DNA of 64,000 bases from Brachypodium distachyon (taxonomy: Eukaryota; Streptophyta; Magnoliopsida; Poales; Poaceae), in NCBI RefSeq assembly GCF_000005505.3, contig NC_016134.3, forward strand, positions 37,014,150 through 37,078,149, in the 5' to 3' direction. The position numbers and the translations under genes were made by a program. How positions within the stretch are numbered: the stretch's first letter is position 1; every line of letters starts with the position of its first letter. The notes beneath the pieces are model-generated. The model did not search any database. It was not told the origin of the DNA and was given only the letters and a program-made list of their open reading frames with translations. This document shows positions 1-11,710 of this stretch, in pieces.

Positions 1-335
1 GGTGGGTGCCCTGCCGTGACGTCGAGTCGAGATTAGTGAAATTGGGAAAGGAGCCGTGCGTGGCCGAGAGGGAATAAAGGTACCTCGAACGCATCGAGGT
101 CCGCGAGGGCGCTGGGGGATGCGGAGTAGAGCTCGCCGGAGACCAGACGGCCGGAGGACGGAGTGGGGCTCGGGAGGAGGAAGGGGACTGAGTAGGGTCC
201 AATAACGAGGGAGACTGGGGCGGCAGTGGAAGCGGTGCCGGCGAACGGGCTGCCGAAGGCGGCGAGGCGCGGGTGGTTCGGGAATCCCCGCTTTAGGGTG
301 CCGTACACGAACACCATCGTCGCCGCCGGCTCCAT
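1..335 (-). CDS. gamma-glutamylcyclotransferase-like protein (AIG2-like), 5' part only
   Basis: This is the start of a small cytosolic enzyme of the GGCT/AIG2-like family, whose characterised members release 5-oxoproline from gamma-glutamyl compounds. Exon 1 (335 down to 84) encodes 84 residues. It begins MEPAATMVFVYGTLKRG, and VFVYGTLKRG with its YGTL turn is the family's substrate-binding loop. The middle holds a Pro/Ser-rich stretch and then SGELY. The exon ends ...LADLDAFE before a GT donor (83-82). A CAG acceptor at 12-11 opens exon 2 (10 down to 1) reading GTH, so the join gives DAFEGTH, as in plant relatives. The remainder, roughly half of a 170-190 residue protein, lies beyond the left edge. 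A second in-frame ATG (317) would give MVFVYGTL. The fold is clear; the exact substrate is not. Confidence 0.85.
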
Positions 336-549
336 TCCCCTTCCAAGTTCCACCCCTCCCAACGAACCAGTCAACCGGCTCTCTCGCACGGCTTTTCCTT
401 AACAAAGAAAACGAAAAATAATGTCGATGGGCTATTTGGGCCTGCCGGCCTACCGTTGGGCCATCAAAATAAAAGAAAAACCACAGAGAGGACTAGAACG
501 CGAAAAAATCCTAAAAAGAAAAATAAATTGAGCACGAGAAGACGGGGCC
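336..549. promoter_or_regulatory. short bidirectional promoter between two divergent genes
   Basis: Only 214 bp separate the start codons of the cyclotransferase-like gene (minus) and the SAYSvFN gene (plus). Two TGGGCC hexamers (437-442 and 457-462) match the plant site II element, typical of housekeeping promoters bound by TCP factors. No TATA box is evident on either strand. Sharing of control is inferred from spacing. Confidence 0.5.
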
Positions 550-3500
550 ATGGCTGCAACGGCGATCGACGAGCCGGAGACGGTAGAGGTGAAGCTGCGC
601 GCCGTTGGTCCGTCCCGGCCCACAATCCTCCGCCTTCCTCCGCTTATATCGGTCGGTAACACTCGCAAACACCCTTCTTCTCGCCTCTTCTTACCCTAAT
701 TATTAATGGGGATCGATCTTGTAGGTTGCCGATCTGCGGCGCAGCGTTGCCCACGACCGGCGTCTGCCAGAAGACCGCCTCCGACTGATCTTGCGAGGGA
801 CGACTCTCCCGTGGGGAGACGACGCCCATGTCAAACTACGGGATGGGGGTAAACTAACCACACCTACACCCGCCTCCTCCTCGTCTTGTTTGCCAGGCTA
901 GATGCAAGAACTCGTAGCTTGTGTTGTTTTACTACGGTATTACTGACCATGATTCTTAGTATTTCTGTTTTTACATATTTTCAAACTTTCCAGTTTCCAC
1001 AATGTTGGCTAGGCTCCTCCACTTTCAGAATCACATAGCAGTGCAACAAAATTTTATCATAGAACAGTTAGTTGGAAGTTTCATTGAGTTCTGCTTGTTT
1101 GTGCACTTGATAATATATCATATGGACTTTTTATTTTATATGTTTTCACATCACAATTTCTGTAGATAGTCTTATAGTGGCCGTGGCACCTAAACCACCT
1201 GCTAAGCATCTCCGAGATGATGATGACAATGATGATGATGATGAAGAACTGGTAATGTGTTCTCATGATATTTTAAAGATATTATATTGACAGGATGGAT
1301 TGGTGCTCCTCATAACAATTATCTGTCCGTTCTGTAGAAGTTCAAAATACCTCAAACAACAACCTGGTGGAAGCGAAGAATTTTCACATTTCTTCGAGAC
1401 AAACTGAGATTACCTGGTAATGCACTTGACGCACCCCTATTTTCTGATGAAATGATAGTGGGATGATTAATTTCTTTTGAATTTCACTTCTGCAGATATC
1501 TTGTTGATGGCACTATTTTCTATTACTATGAAAGCATGGATTATTATCACAATGTGGTTCCTGTTGGCCCCTGTTGCTAGAAAGTATGAAGTAGGACCTT
1601 TATATGTAAGTAGCTCTTGATGATTTGCTTTCCCAAGAAAATAACTATAGTATATTAAACTTGTTTCATTCATGAGTGTGTGCTTATCATACATGAAGGT
1701 GCATATAACAAGTCAAAACACGTTTTGGAAGCCAGTTTGAGCATACATATTGAATTATGTCTCTAGTTCAAGCTAGGGGAATCCATGCCTGTCGCTTGGA
1801 AACCTGGGAACTGGTGGTTACTAGCGTGCTCCGAGTGGTTTTCTCTTTCATGTATAAGCCTTTAATTTAGAGTAAATTTCACGAAACCACACTTTTTGTG
1901 GCAGTTGTCTCACAAAACCACGGTTGTTTTTAATAGTATCACAAAACCACAACTTTTGGGGCAGCTGGTTTTAGAAAACCCTAATCTCATAATTAAGTTG
2001 GTTGATGGCGTTTCCGATAACCCGGGGCTACCAGTCAGATGCCACATCATCTTCCCCAACATGTTTTCGACGCCCATTTTCGATGCCACGCCAGTTTCTA
2101 CCCGACCAAAGACATCACCAGCTGTCAGTAGAGCAAAGGCAGCTGATGTGGCGTCAAAAACGGGTCGCGGAATATGACGTTGCATCTGATTGGTGGCCCC
2201 ACGTTGTCGGAAACACCATCAACCAGCTTAATTATCGAGATTAGGGTTTTCTGAGACCAGCTGCCCCAAAAGTTGTGGTTTTGTGGGATTATTACAAACA
2301 ACCGTGGTTTTATGAGACAACTGCCACAAAAGTGTGGTTCTGTGAAATTTACTCTTTAATTTATGACTGAACCATAAAAGTCATGTACCTATAAATTAAT
2401 CATTGCAAATTTCTTTTGTCTAGTGTATAGCTGTTTTGCGGAACTACAATGCTGCAATCTCCATAGTACAACTATGTGGTCTGTGGTTTTAAAATGACCA
2501 AACTTGTTGCATTTGGAGCTAGATTTCAGTTCATTGACAGATGTTAGTGCTTGCTATCTGCCAGATACTCGCGACGGGTTTCTTGATCATAATTCTTAAT
2601 CTAGGAAGACGACAACAAGGTGATGTAAGGTATGCTCTCTATGCCTTCAGTCTGCGTAGCAAGATAATGTTCTTCAATGCCATGCGATTGTTTTATTCTT
2701 ATAACCTTGCATATTGATTAGTATTCTTGGTTTTACTTGTGTTAAAATTGCAGGTAGAGTTCACAGTTTTACTTGGAAAAGATGTATTTTCCCTAATAAT
2801 CCGTGTAGAATAAATAAAAGTTTTGTCAACAGTAATAGACTAATAGTAGCTTCAAAGCTACCTGGGCTGCAGTATCAAAATCTTTCCTTCTTTTACTTTT
2901 CTGCCAGCGGCTGCAGATAAAGCAGTCTAGAGTAAATTAAAATTTTCTAAAAGTTTTCTCAACAGTAATGTTCTGAGACTGCAGCCCATCTCAACAGTAA
3001 TGTTAGCATCTGAAACTAACCTAAGGACCTAAAACTAACCTACGCATCTGAATTTGAGGTATCCCGTCTGCCTACACACCACATCTGCCCTCTGTATGCA
3101 AAAAAAACATATATTAGCCTTCTTAAGGCATCTACAAAACAGAGGGCAGATGTGGTGTGTAGGCAGACGGGATACCTCAAATTCAGATGCGTAGGTTAGT
3201 TTTAGGTCCTAAGGTTAGTTTCAGATGCTAACATTACTGTTGAGACGGGCTGCAGTCTCAGAACCTTTCCTCTTTTTTTTTTGCCACCGGCTGCAGATAA
3301 AGGCATAAGCAGCCTTACTGCAATTTCTCAAACTAAAACTGTGGTCACGTTTTGACTAGAATAGCTGTATTTCACTTCTGATATGTCTTGGCTTGCCTTG
3401 CTGATAAACCAAAACTAAGTTTCTCTTGTAAGACCTGTGAGGTCAATCTCTTACTTTTTGAACTGCTGCTATTACCATTTTATAAACTCGAAATGAGAAG

Positions 3501-3738
3501 GGCCATCTAAATTTACAGTACTAAATTTAGCTGGAATGTTTGTCTTGGGTGTTGATTATAGCGGATATAAATTATTATATGGATATGAATAGTGCATTAG
3601 GAAGTTGATCCTTTCAACTTTCTAATTGTTCACTTTCCATGCAGTGCTTATTCCATATTTAATGAAGACTTCAGGGAGTTGCCAGGAACATTTAATGCGG
3701 AGCGCATAGATAGAGATCTCCGTGCAGGTCAATTTTAA
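550..3738 (+). CDS. ubiquitin-like / SAYSvFN domain membrane protein (SAYSD1-like), 7 exons
   Basis: The exons are 550-651, 725-848, 1166-1251, 1338-1416, 1496-1605, 2565-2629 and 3645-3738. All junctions are GT-AG, phases agree throughout, and the total is 219 residues plus stop. Residues 1-75 form a ubiquitin-like fold (VEVKLRAVG ... LRLILRGTTLPW ... VKLRDG). An acidic linker of Asp/Asn/Glu (about 95-104) comes from a GAT repeat in exon 3. Hydrophobic segments lie at about 131-158 and 168-181. The C-terminus reads SAYSIFNEDFRELPGTFNAE, the SAYSvFN signature. The human member SAYSD1 sits in the ER membrane at the translocon and recognises UFMylated ribosomes when translocation stalls; a similar role here is inference. 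Intron 5 carries a Mutator-type MITE and intron 6 a long hairpin. Every exon is too short to stand out as an open frame. Confidence 0.88.
1870..2354. mobile_element. Mutator-type MITE with long inverted arms, in intron 5
   Basis: The 485-bp element is flanked by a perfect 9-bp duplication TTTAATTTA (1861-1869 and 2355-2363). Its ends are inverted, GAGTAAATTTCAC at the left and the complement at the right, and the inverted arms run for about 120 bp. A 9-bp duplication is the Mutator (MULE) signature. No transposase is encoded, so it is non-autonomous. Confidence 0.85.
2970..3264. repeat. near-perfect 126-bp hairpin in intron 6
   Basis: The left arm (2970-3095) and right arm (3139-3264) are reverse complements with only about two mismatches over 126 bp, around a 43-bp loop. 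Just outside lie two related direct copies of a segment containing CGGCTGCAGATAAAG (near 2905-2920 and 3287-3301). It may be a MITE or a local inverted duplication; no clear target duplication was identified. Spliced or unspliced transcripts of the host gene would fold into long dsRNA. Confidence 0.85.
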
Positions 3739-4603
3739 GCCCTGATTTGGGTTACCTGGACCGTGGTATCATGTGACTGTACAGAAGCAGTGGTCATTTT
3801 CTTTCGGTACCTGCAAAAGATCCTTTCAAATGAGTTGCCTTTATATGGGTGGACGATATGAATTTACCTATGCATTTTCCAGATATTTGAAAATGCAAAT
3901 CCAGAAAAGCAGATTTAGGAAAAGATTATGATCGTGTAGATATCGAAACATGAGCAGAATTTTTTCATGGCTAGTGCAACTGCTTTGGCCATTCTTGTTG
4001 CAGAGGGTGGACTGCCTGATAAACTCAAGGTGAGCTTGACCTCTTTAGCATTCATTATATTCCCACCCTTCCAGAAAATTCAAAGAAATTCTCACATGTA
4101 AATGATTGAGTATTATGTGCAGCTGTCAAATTTTCTGCAAACTTGTTGTATTTGTGGCCTGTCAAAAATCAGTATATTTAGAGCACATACAGTGTTTTTT
4201 TACTCATGTTTGTTGTTTTAATGCAGATCATATATAGACTCATTTTCTAAAGGAACTTTGGAAATGCATATTTCATCTATTGTCTACATGCATGATATTT
4301 TGAAGCTACACACTTAGAAATTTATAAAGAGAGAGCACACACTCTCTGGAGTAGAATATAAAATGAATGCGTATGGGCTTCTTCCTAGTAGTGTGGATAC
4401 CTCTTCTTTTTGGCCTGAAGTCTCTCTACTTATCACATATACTTCAATTCACCCGCTGCTATGCATTATTCATGCATTTGGTTGATAAGCTTGACTTTTC
4501 TTGTTGTCATTAGACAGTGTGCAGTATCAGCACTAAATGCAAGTATTATCAAATAGCACAAAAAGAGGCATGGGAAAAATGAGCATAGCATAAGAATGAA
4601 ATA
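3739..4603. other. 3' flank of the SAYSvFN gene, no gene seen
   Basis: AT-rich sequence containing the 3' untranslated region. No further exon, RNA gene or element boundary was recognised. Confidence 0.4.
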
Positions 4604-4716
4604 CTCCCTCCGTCCCAAATTAAGTGACTTAAATTTGTCCAAATATGCATGTATCTGTACCTAAAAAGCGTCTAGATAAATGTAATATTTCGGCACTTAA
4701 TATGGGACGGAGGGAG
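4604..4716. mobile_element. Stowaway MITE (Tc1/mariner type)
   Basis: The 113-bp element has inverted ends CTCCCTCCGTCCC and GGGACGGAGGGAG between TA dinucleotides (4602-4603 and 4717-4718), the standard Stowaway structure in grasses. The interior includes the family motif around CTAGATAAATGTAAT. Confidence 0.95.
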
Positions 4717-4718
4717 TA

Positions 4719-7437
4719 CATAAATAGCTTTTGTACAATGGTAATCATAATATATATTTTTGAAACGGTGGGGTCATCAGACAGTATGCCGGGGGCTAGG
4801 GGATCAGCTTGTGGACGCTTGCACCGCGAGGAGCGGCTGCCTCACCAAACCTTGTCGCAAAACCATCCTCAGGTGGCGTGTGGGCGCTGCCCGTTGAAGG
4901 CCGGACATTTGGGACATCCCACTGGAGTACACCTGGGCGTCGTCACGGCTTAACGCTTAATGAAGAAATGAAATGTGGATGGGTTTATGCCTGTGCTGAT
5001 TGAAAACGTTAACAGGTTCTCACCAAGCAGCGTGACCGCAATACGCAAGACTGGCAGGTGGGGCATCAGCATTGCACTGACCGGTGACCGCTACCGGTTT
5101 GAATGATGCAAATAAGCCGGACCCAACTTAACAGTCGCTACAACCTAAATATTTCTTCTTACCATGTCTATACGGGTGCGCAGTTGGTACCTGGGCAGAA
5201 AATGCATGGAAGTCTTCTCTTTGGCTGAAAGAAACATGGTACTCATGGGCAAGCATTTTTCTTCATTTGAATGAAGTGAACAGCAAGCTGATTCATGGGC
5301 ATCATGGAATTAACAATGTCACACCACATATGCAGTGCTGCCCCGTTCCTCGCTTGTAGAGTTGTAGTCAGGCAGCAGGGGCAAGTTACTCCAACCTTCG
5401 GGCGATTATGATATCAGATGCTGTTCTGCACATTGGAAATTAGGGGCCTCTTGGCATACAAGTCGAACAGATTCAATTTAAAACATCTCGATTCTCGTCT
5501 ACTACTTTGCCGCAAAGGGTCTTAATCTTTAAGAGTGAATGGATATCGTCCTGACCAGACAAGGCTGACACTGGCTGAGCTTCTCAGGTGTGTCATGTTC
5601 TTCTTTTCTGGCGAGGTGTGGCATCTCAATGGAAGCTGGCATTTCATGCCGGAAAAAGGCAATTGAATATTTGTGCGGTGACCAGCTCACACTCCCACCC
5701 ATGCCAAAGCACGTCGCACCATGGATGAGCCATAACATAGATGCCACTACGGCATAGATTGTCCTATGCATAATGCATGCGCATCAGTGCATTTGCGCTA
5801 ATCTGGACCGAGTAAGCAATGCTGATCACGAATCTATACTCATTTGCATTATAAGTTGTTAATTGTCATGGGTCATATAATACTAGAGTCAGCAAAGACC
5901 AACGAAGTTAATGTTTGCGTGGATATCATAAGCACGCCTAAATTGCACACATGCCATTTCGCTGTTTACAGTAGTGGACAACAAAAGCTTGCAAACTCTG
6001 GCACGTATCTCATCATCTTTTGTCAACGTGGAAGCGAATCTCAGGGCGGGTAGTGCTGTGACAGATCTGGTGCCCCGGCTCTCTTACAGCAAACTCTGTG
6101 TTGTTCGCCTACTACTCAAAACCGGAAGGACTACCAGTCCAGCACTCCAGCTCCGTTTTTGAGCAGTAGTGCTAAGCACTGTTCCTCCGCAAAGTTAATA
6201 AGTTGGGATAGCACTGAAATATATATAGCCACCACGTCAGAATCTCTATGCCCGTTGCCGGTTCAAGGCTCGTCGCTTGCTAGTTTGCACGTGGCCAGTC
6301 CATCCAATAAGTAATGCAGAAAAAGAAAAACCATACCTGCCTGACTTCGCTTGCATAGGCCGGGATCTATTGGCAAAATTGACAAGTGAAAGTGAAAGTG
6401 AGAGTGAAGCGCGTCGAATTTCAGTAAAAAAATAATAATCTCTACGGGATCCAGCCAGCTGAAATGCATGGCGAGGTGCGGATCGAGCCACGCGGTGCTT
6501 GGACCGAAAAAGCGGAGAAAGGCATGGGCGACACAGTATTAGAAAGGGGCACGCCATACATAGATCGATCGCACGCACGCACGCACTGGCCGCGATCGAC
6601 GAGCTAGCCCGGCGGCCCCCTCTCATGCTCGTGCGCCCCATCAACGCGCACGGCGCACAACGCCCAGCCTTTGCTCGTCGCAACCACCGGTGCGAGCTAG
6701 CTGTAGCTCTCTCGGTGGATCGATCGAACCCGGCCGCCTTTCCGTTTTGGCTCCCCACCACGGCGCGCGGCGGGCCGGGAGATGCCGCGTGCGTACGTAT
6801 ATACGTGCCCGGCCATGGAGCACGCCGCCTGTAAAGACGGATCGATCGACCAGCCGGGCGAATGATGCCGTTGCCATGCCACCAAGGGACGGACGGAGAC
6901 ACGCATGATGGACTGCCGGCCGGGCTTTGTGCTCGATGCGCTTTGTCTTTGTGCCCTCCCTATTCCCTAATAAGCTGTCTGTCACTCACTCCATCCATCT
7001 CAGGCAGGATTCTCTCACCACCTACGTGCAGCGGCACCGGGGGGGAGGGGGGAAGAAAGTTTGACGTTGACACCACCGAATTCCGTCCCCCGCGGACCAG
7101 GAACGTACACGCACCCACAATTTTTATTCGGTTGTGTGACCTGGCAATGCTGATACGGCCATGACAGACACAGTCGTCGCACACAAGATCTATCGGATTT
7201 CCTTCGCCTTCTCACACACTAGCGCTCCATCTTCGCAAAAAGAAAGAAAAAAGGTCTTTCACTAACGTAGTACTACACTTTACGACGTCCGAGTCGTTGG
7301 TCTGTAGTCTCTACAGGGAAGGATCCTCCATTAACAGGAAGTTCGTACGTACGCGGCTTCCTGGTTTCTTTATTTGAATCGAGCGCCTCGACGGATTGGC
7401 ACACCACTCCCTCCACTCCACTCAACTCCCCCACGCC
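4719..7437. other. intergenic and upstream region of the subtilase gene
   Basis: No convincing gene. The part from about 6480 to 6900 is GC-rich with GATC and CGCA runs and gives overlapping open frames on both strands that resemble no family. The last few hundred bases should contain the subtilase promoter and 5' leader; no unambiguous TATA box was found. Confidence 0.4.
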
Positions 7438-10239
7438 ATGCCCCCAATGCAGCAGCAACCGCCCCCCGTCGTCGTCCTCCTACTCCTCTTCTTCCTTGCC
7501 TGCTCGTACACGCTCGCCTCCGGCAGCACTGACGATGAAGGCGCGGCGGCGGCGGCGACCTACATTGTGTACCTGAACCCGGCGCTCAAGCCGTCGCCCT
7601 ACGCCACCCACCTGCACTGGCACCACGCCCACCTCGAGTCGCTCTCCCTGGACCCCTCGCGCAGCCTCCTCTACTCCTACACCACGGCCGCGCCGTCCGC
7701 CTTCGCCGCCCGCCTCCTCCCGTCCCACGCCACGGAGCTGCAGAGCCACCCCGCCGTGGCCTCCGTCCACGAGGACGTCCTGCTCCCGCTCCACACCACG
7801 CGCTCCCCTCTCTTCCTCCACCTCCCGCCTTACGACGATCCAGCCGCCGCTGACGCAGGTGGAGGCGCCGATGTCATCATCGGGGTGCTCGACACCGGCG
7901 TCTGGCCCGACAGCCCCAGCTTCGTCGACACTGGCCTGGGCCCTGTCCCGGCGCGCTGGCGCGGGTCCTGCGACACCAAGGCCGCCGACTTCCCCTCCTC
8001 CTTGTGCAACCGGAAGCTTATCGGCGCGCGCGCCTTCTTCCGGGGCTCCAGCGCCAGTGCCGGCGCGGCCGCGGCCGCGGGCGGCGGGAGGAACGGCTCT
8101 TCTTCTTCCTCCCACGGAGTCAATGGCGAAGTCTCGGCGTCGCCGAGGGACCGCGACGGGCACGGCACCCACACGGCGTCCACGGCCGCGGGTGCCGTGG
8201 TGGCCGGCGCGAGCCTCCTCGGGTACGCGCGCGGCACGGCCCGCGGGATGGCTCCCGGGGCGCGCGTGGCCGCGTACAAGGTGTGCTGGAGGCAAGGGTG
8301 CTTCAGCTCCGACATCCTGGCCGGCATGGAGCAGGCCATCGACGACGGCGTGGACGTGCTTTCCCTCTCCCTGGGCGGCGGCGCGCTGCCGCTCTCGCGC
8401 GACCCCATCGCCGTCGGCGCGCTCGCAGCCGCCCGCCGCGGCATCGTCGTCGCGTGCTCGGCCGGGAACAGCGGGCCCTCACCCTCGTCGCTCGTCAATA
8501 CCGCCCCGTGGGTGATCACGGTCGGCGCCGGCACGCTCGACCGCAACTTCCCGGCATACGCCAAGCTGGGGAACGGCGAGACCCACGCCGGCATGTCCCT
8601 GTACTCACCCGGCGAGGACGACGAAGACGACGACGACGGCGACAAGATGTTCCCTCTGGTGTACGACAAGGGCTTCCGCACGGGGAGCAAGCTCTGCATG
8701 CCGGGCTCGCTGGACGCGGCCGCGGTGAAGGGCAAGGTGGTCCTTTGCGACAGGGGCGGGAACTCGCGGGTGGAGAAGGGGCAGGTGGTGAAGCAAGCCG
8801 GCGGCGTCGGGATGGTGCTCGCCAACACCGCCCAGAGCGGCGAGGAGATCGTGGCGGACAGCCACCTGCTCCCCGCCGTGGCCGTGGGCGCCAAGAGCGG
8901 CGATGCTATAAGGAGGTACGTGGAGTCGAACGATGATGCGGAGGTGGCCTTGAGCTTCGGCGGCACGGCGGTCGACGTGCACCCGGCGCCGGTGGTGGCC
9001 GCATTCAGCTCTCGCGGGCCCAACAGGGTGGTGCCGCAGCTGCTCAAGCCGGATGTGATCGGACCTGGGGTGAACATCTTGGCCGGGTGGACCGGGTCCG
9101 TCGGGCCTACCGGGTTGATCGCCGACGAGCGGCGACCCAAGTTCAACATCTTGTCAGGTGAGTGCACGCTCTGCTTCCTTCCTCTGTAGATTGTCTGAAA
9201 AATTGGAGTGAAACGACCTAAACTTTACGGCTTGATGGAGCAGTAACATGTCAGCGCGCTATCGTTATGGTCGTCTCTGATGTTGTTAGCTTTGAGCGCA
9301 CGCATCGAAAAAGCCATGATGGTATAAAGACAGGCTTTAGCGCATGCGTCTGGTTATTTCTCTGTTTTGCCTCCACTGAAACCTTCGCGAATGTTTAGGT
9401 TACATTGTTGCTAGCTGGAAGCTGCATTGATCTCTTGTGTGCAGCGGCAATCCAGAATCTAATAGTAGTACTGTACGATATTTCTCTGGATTTATGACTC
9501 AATTCAAGTCGCAAGCTCACATTAGTGAATTGGTGATGCAGGAACGTCCATGTCGTGCCCTCACATCAGCGGGCTCGCCGCGTTCGTGAAGGCGGCGCAC
9601 CCGGACTGGAGCCCCAGCGCCATCAAGTCGGCGCTCATGACCACCGCGTACGCCGTCGACAACAACGGCTCGCCCCTCCTGGACGCGGCCGGCGACAACA
9701 CCACGGCCACGCCGTGGTCCTTCGGCTCCGGCCACGTGGACCCGGTCAAGGCCCTCTCCCCGGGCCTCGTCTACGACACCTCCATCGACGACTACGTGGC
9801 CTTCCTCTGCACCGTCGGCGGCGCCTCCTCGCCACGTCAGATCCAGGCCATCACGGGCAGCAGAACGGCGAAAGGAAACGCGACGTGCCAGCGGAAGCTG
9901 TCCAGCCCCGGCGACCTCAACTACCCGTCCTTCTCCGTCGTGTACCCGCTCCGGAAGTCCCACAGCACGGTGAAGTACCGCCGCGAGCTGACCAACGTCG
10001 GCGCCGCCGGGTCGGTGTACACCGTGAAGGTCACCGGTGGGCCGAGCAGCGTCAGCGTGGCCGTGAAGCCCGCGAGGCTCGTGTTCAAGAAGGCCGGGGA
10101 CAAGCTCAAGTACACCGTCGCGTTCAAGTCGTCGGCGCAAGGTGCCCCGACGGACGCCGCGTTCGGGTGGCTGACGTGGAGCAGCGCCGACGGGGAGCAC
10201 GACGTGCGGAGCCCGATATCGTATACGTGGGGGATGTAA
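7438..10239 (+). CDS. subtilisin-like serine protease, SBT1 type (S8A)
   Basis: A secreted plant subtilase of 805 residues from two exons, 7438-9157 and 9542-10239. The intron is GT-AG and splits the Gly codon of the catalytic GTSMSCPH motif. The ATG at 7438 is chosen because it opens a signal peptide (MPPMQQQ... VVVLLLLFFLACSYTLASG). The order is signal peptide, I9 prodomain (TYIVYLNP... SLLYSYTTAAPSAFAARL), S8 catalytic domain interrupted by a PA domain, and a fibronectin-III-like tail. The catalytic residues are Asp152 (VLDTGVWP), His242 (DGHGTHT) and Ser576, with oxyanion Asn344 (SAGNSGPS). Two unusual low-complexity inserts are a Ser/Ala/Gly stretch before the His motif and an acidic EDDEDDDDGD run near residue 391. 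The product probably acts in the apoplast on peptide or protein substrates, which cannot be named from sequence. All key residues are present, so it looks functional. Confidence 0.95.
9158..9541 (+). other. intron of the subtilase gene
   Basis: 384 bp, AT-rich relative to its exons. It has a GTGAGT donor at 9158 and a GATGCAG acceptor ending at 9541. No inserted element was recognised. Confidence 0.9.
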
Positions 10240-10604
10240 GACACCGTAAACATCGATGAGTAACTAATTCGTATTTCGCCATGACCGGCGGATGGATCGC
10301 CGGCGGGTGATCGGTGGTAGTGTTGCAGAGGCCGGTTGGAAGAATTCTGGCTGCTTTGTGCGGCAAAGGTAGGGGCTTGTATTCAGGAGGTGAAGACAGA
10401 GAGGAGCCCCTTAATAAAAGGAAATCGATTTTTCGGTACAGAGTGGATAGATACCGATTTTCCTCTTCCGCGGGGAACCGCTAGACGCGGAAAGCACGGA
10501 CGACGCAGAAGGAATCAAGGGAGCGTGCGCGGGCGCGGGCGCGGGCGACGCAAGCCCACACGGGCCGGTTGCACGTTCCAGAAAAGGATTAACAGAGCAG
10601 CCCA

Positions 10605-11322
10605 GTTATGAAGTGTTGAGCGATCGATCAGCAGAGCGAGCTGAGCGAGCCCTGGCCGCCAGGAGCTTGGCGGAACCCTCCCCGTCAGTAGTCTTCGGAT
10701 CAGCGTTTTTTTTTTCGGTTTTTCTCGTCTCCGACCGCCGATTAGGCATTGATGACGAGGGAAATAATAAATCAACGTCTGGCTACAGTTTGTCTACCTT
10801 TTTTGTGAGGTATTGTGTCCTCGCGACGGTTTCTTGGTGGAGGAGGCGACGGCGTATGGAATAATAGTTTACCGGCTCCATCCTCTTCCTGATGTAGTCA
10901 ACACGATCTACTTCATGGAGCTGGTGGATCTCGCGGTTTGTTTTTTCGTTATTTTGGTCTTCTTTCTAGTTGGTTCGGCGACGAATCAGCAGATCGACAA
11001 CCTGCCTTGCAAGGGGTGTGTCTCCGGTCAGAGTGCGTTCAACGATATTAGGTTCTCATCAGTTGCGGTGAAAGACTCATGTGGCTATTCAAAACCTATA
11101 AGGTTAATCCGGCTTGTGCAGCTTTGGTCTTCTGCAATTTCATCACCGGAAACATGAAGAGTTTTCCAGATACGGATGACGGATCAAAAGTTGTTTACTT
11201 CAAAGAATCGTGATGTAACTTTTAGTTTCATTAGGGTTTTTTGTTGTTGGTTTTCGTTTCAATTTCGATCGCTTGTACTTTGTTTATTGAATCAATAAAG
11301 CTAGACGTTTCTCAAAAAAAAG
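10605..11322 (+). mobile_element. retroposon-like insertion with A-tail and target duplication
   Basis: The segment ends in CTC plus a run of A (11314-11321). It is flanked by the 10-bp direct repeat GAGCAGCCCA (10595-10604 and 11323-11332). An A-tail plus variable-length duplication is the mark of LINE-machinery retroposition. The last 400 bp or so are related to a second, diverged copy at about 18110-18576, so it is a dispersed family. No reverse transcriptase is present. It could be a SINE, a 5'-truncated LINE end or a retroposed transcript. Confidence 0.65.
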
Positions 11323-11399
11323 GAGCAGCCCAACTTTTTTTTAAAAGGGCAAAGCAGCCTGACACCATACAACACATCACAGTGACACGGTCCATCTCA

Positions 11400-11710
11400 G
11401 AAGTTCAAAGGTTGTCAAAACAAAACGGGTAGTTTGTCCTTTGAAAATTTGTAAGTTAAAAAAGTAAAACCTCATCTGAATGATCCGGAAGCTTAAATAA
11501 AAGGAAGTTTATCCTTGAAACTTTGAAAATCAGAAAACTGAACCTCTTCTGAAAAATTGAAAGTTTTTCCAGAAAAATTTGGAAGCCCATCCTAGATTTT
11601 TGAAAGTTTTGTAAAGAAATAGAAAGTTGTCAATGAATTCGAAAGTTTGTCAACATTTATGGAAAGCTCATCCATAATTTGGAAAATTCATCATTCGAAA
11701 AATTTATTCA
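11400..11710. repeat. degenerate short repeats with a GAAAGTTTGTC-like core
   Basis: Repeated variants of GAAAGTTTGTC/TGGAAAG separated by 25-40 bp in AT-rich sequence suggest a decayed minisatellite or element interior. The gene-free stretch to 12305 shows nothing else recognisable apart from the 3' flank of the P450 gene. Confidence 0.4.

Noticed and set aside
6246..7215. Cluster of overlapping frames on both strands upstream of the subtilase
   Set aside because: No domain, no consistent exon structure, and composition bias explains them.
7480..9167. Long minus-strand and shifted open frames over the subtilase (271, 445 and 310 residues)
   Set aside because: They overlap the catalytic exon, have Arg/Pro/Ala composition typical of GC-rich antisense frames and show no family resemblance.
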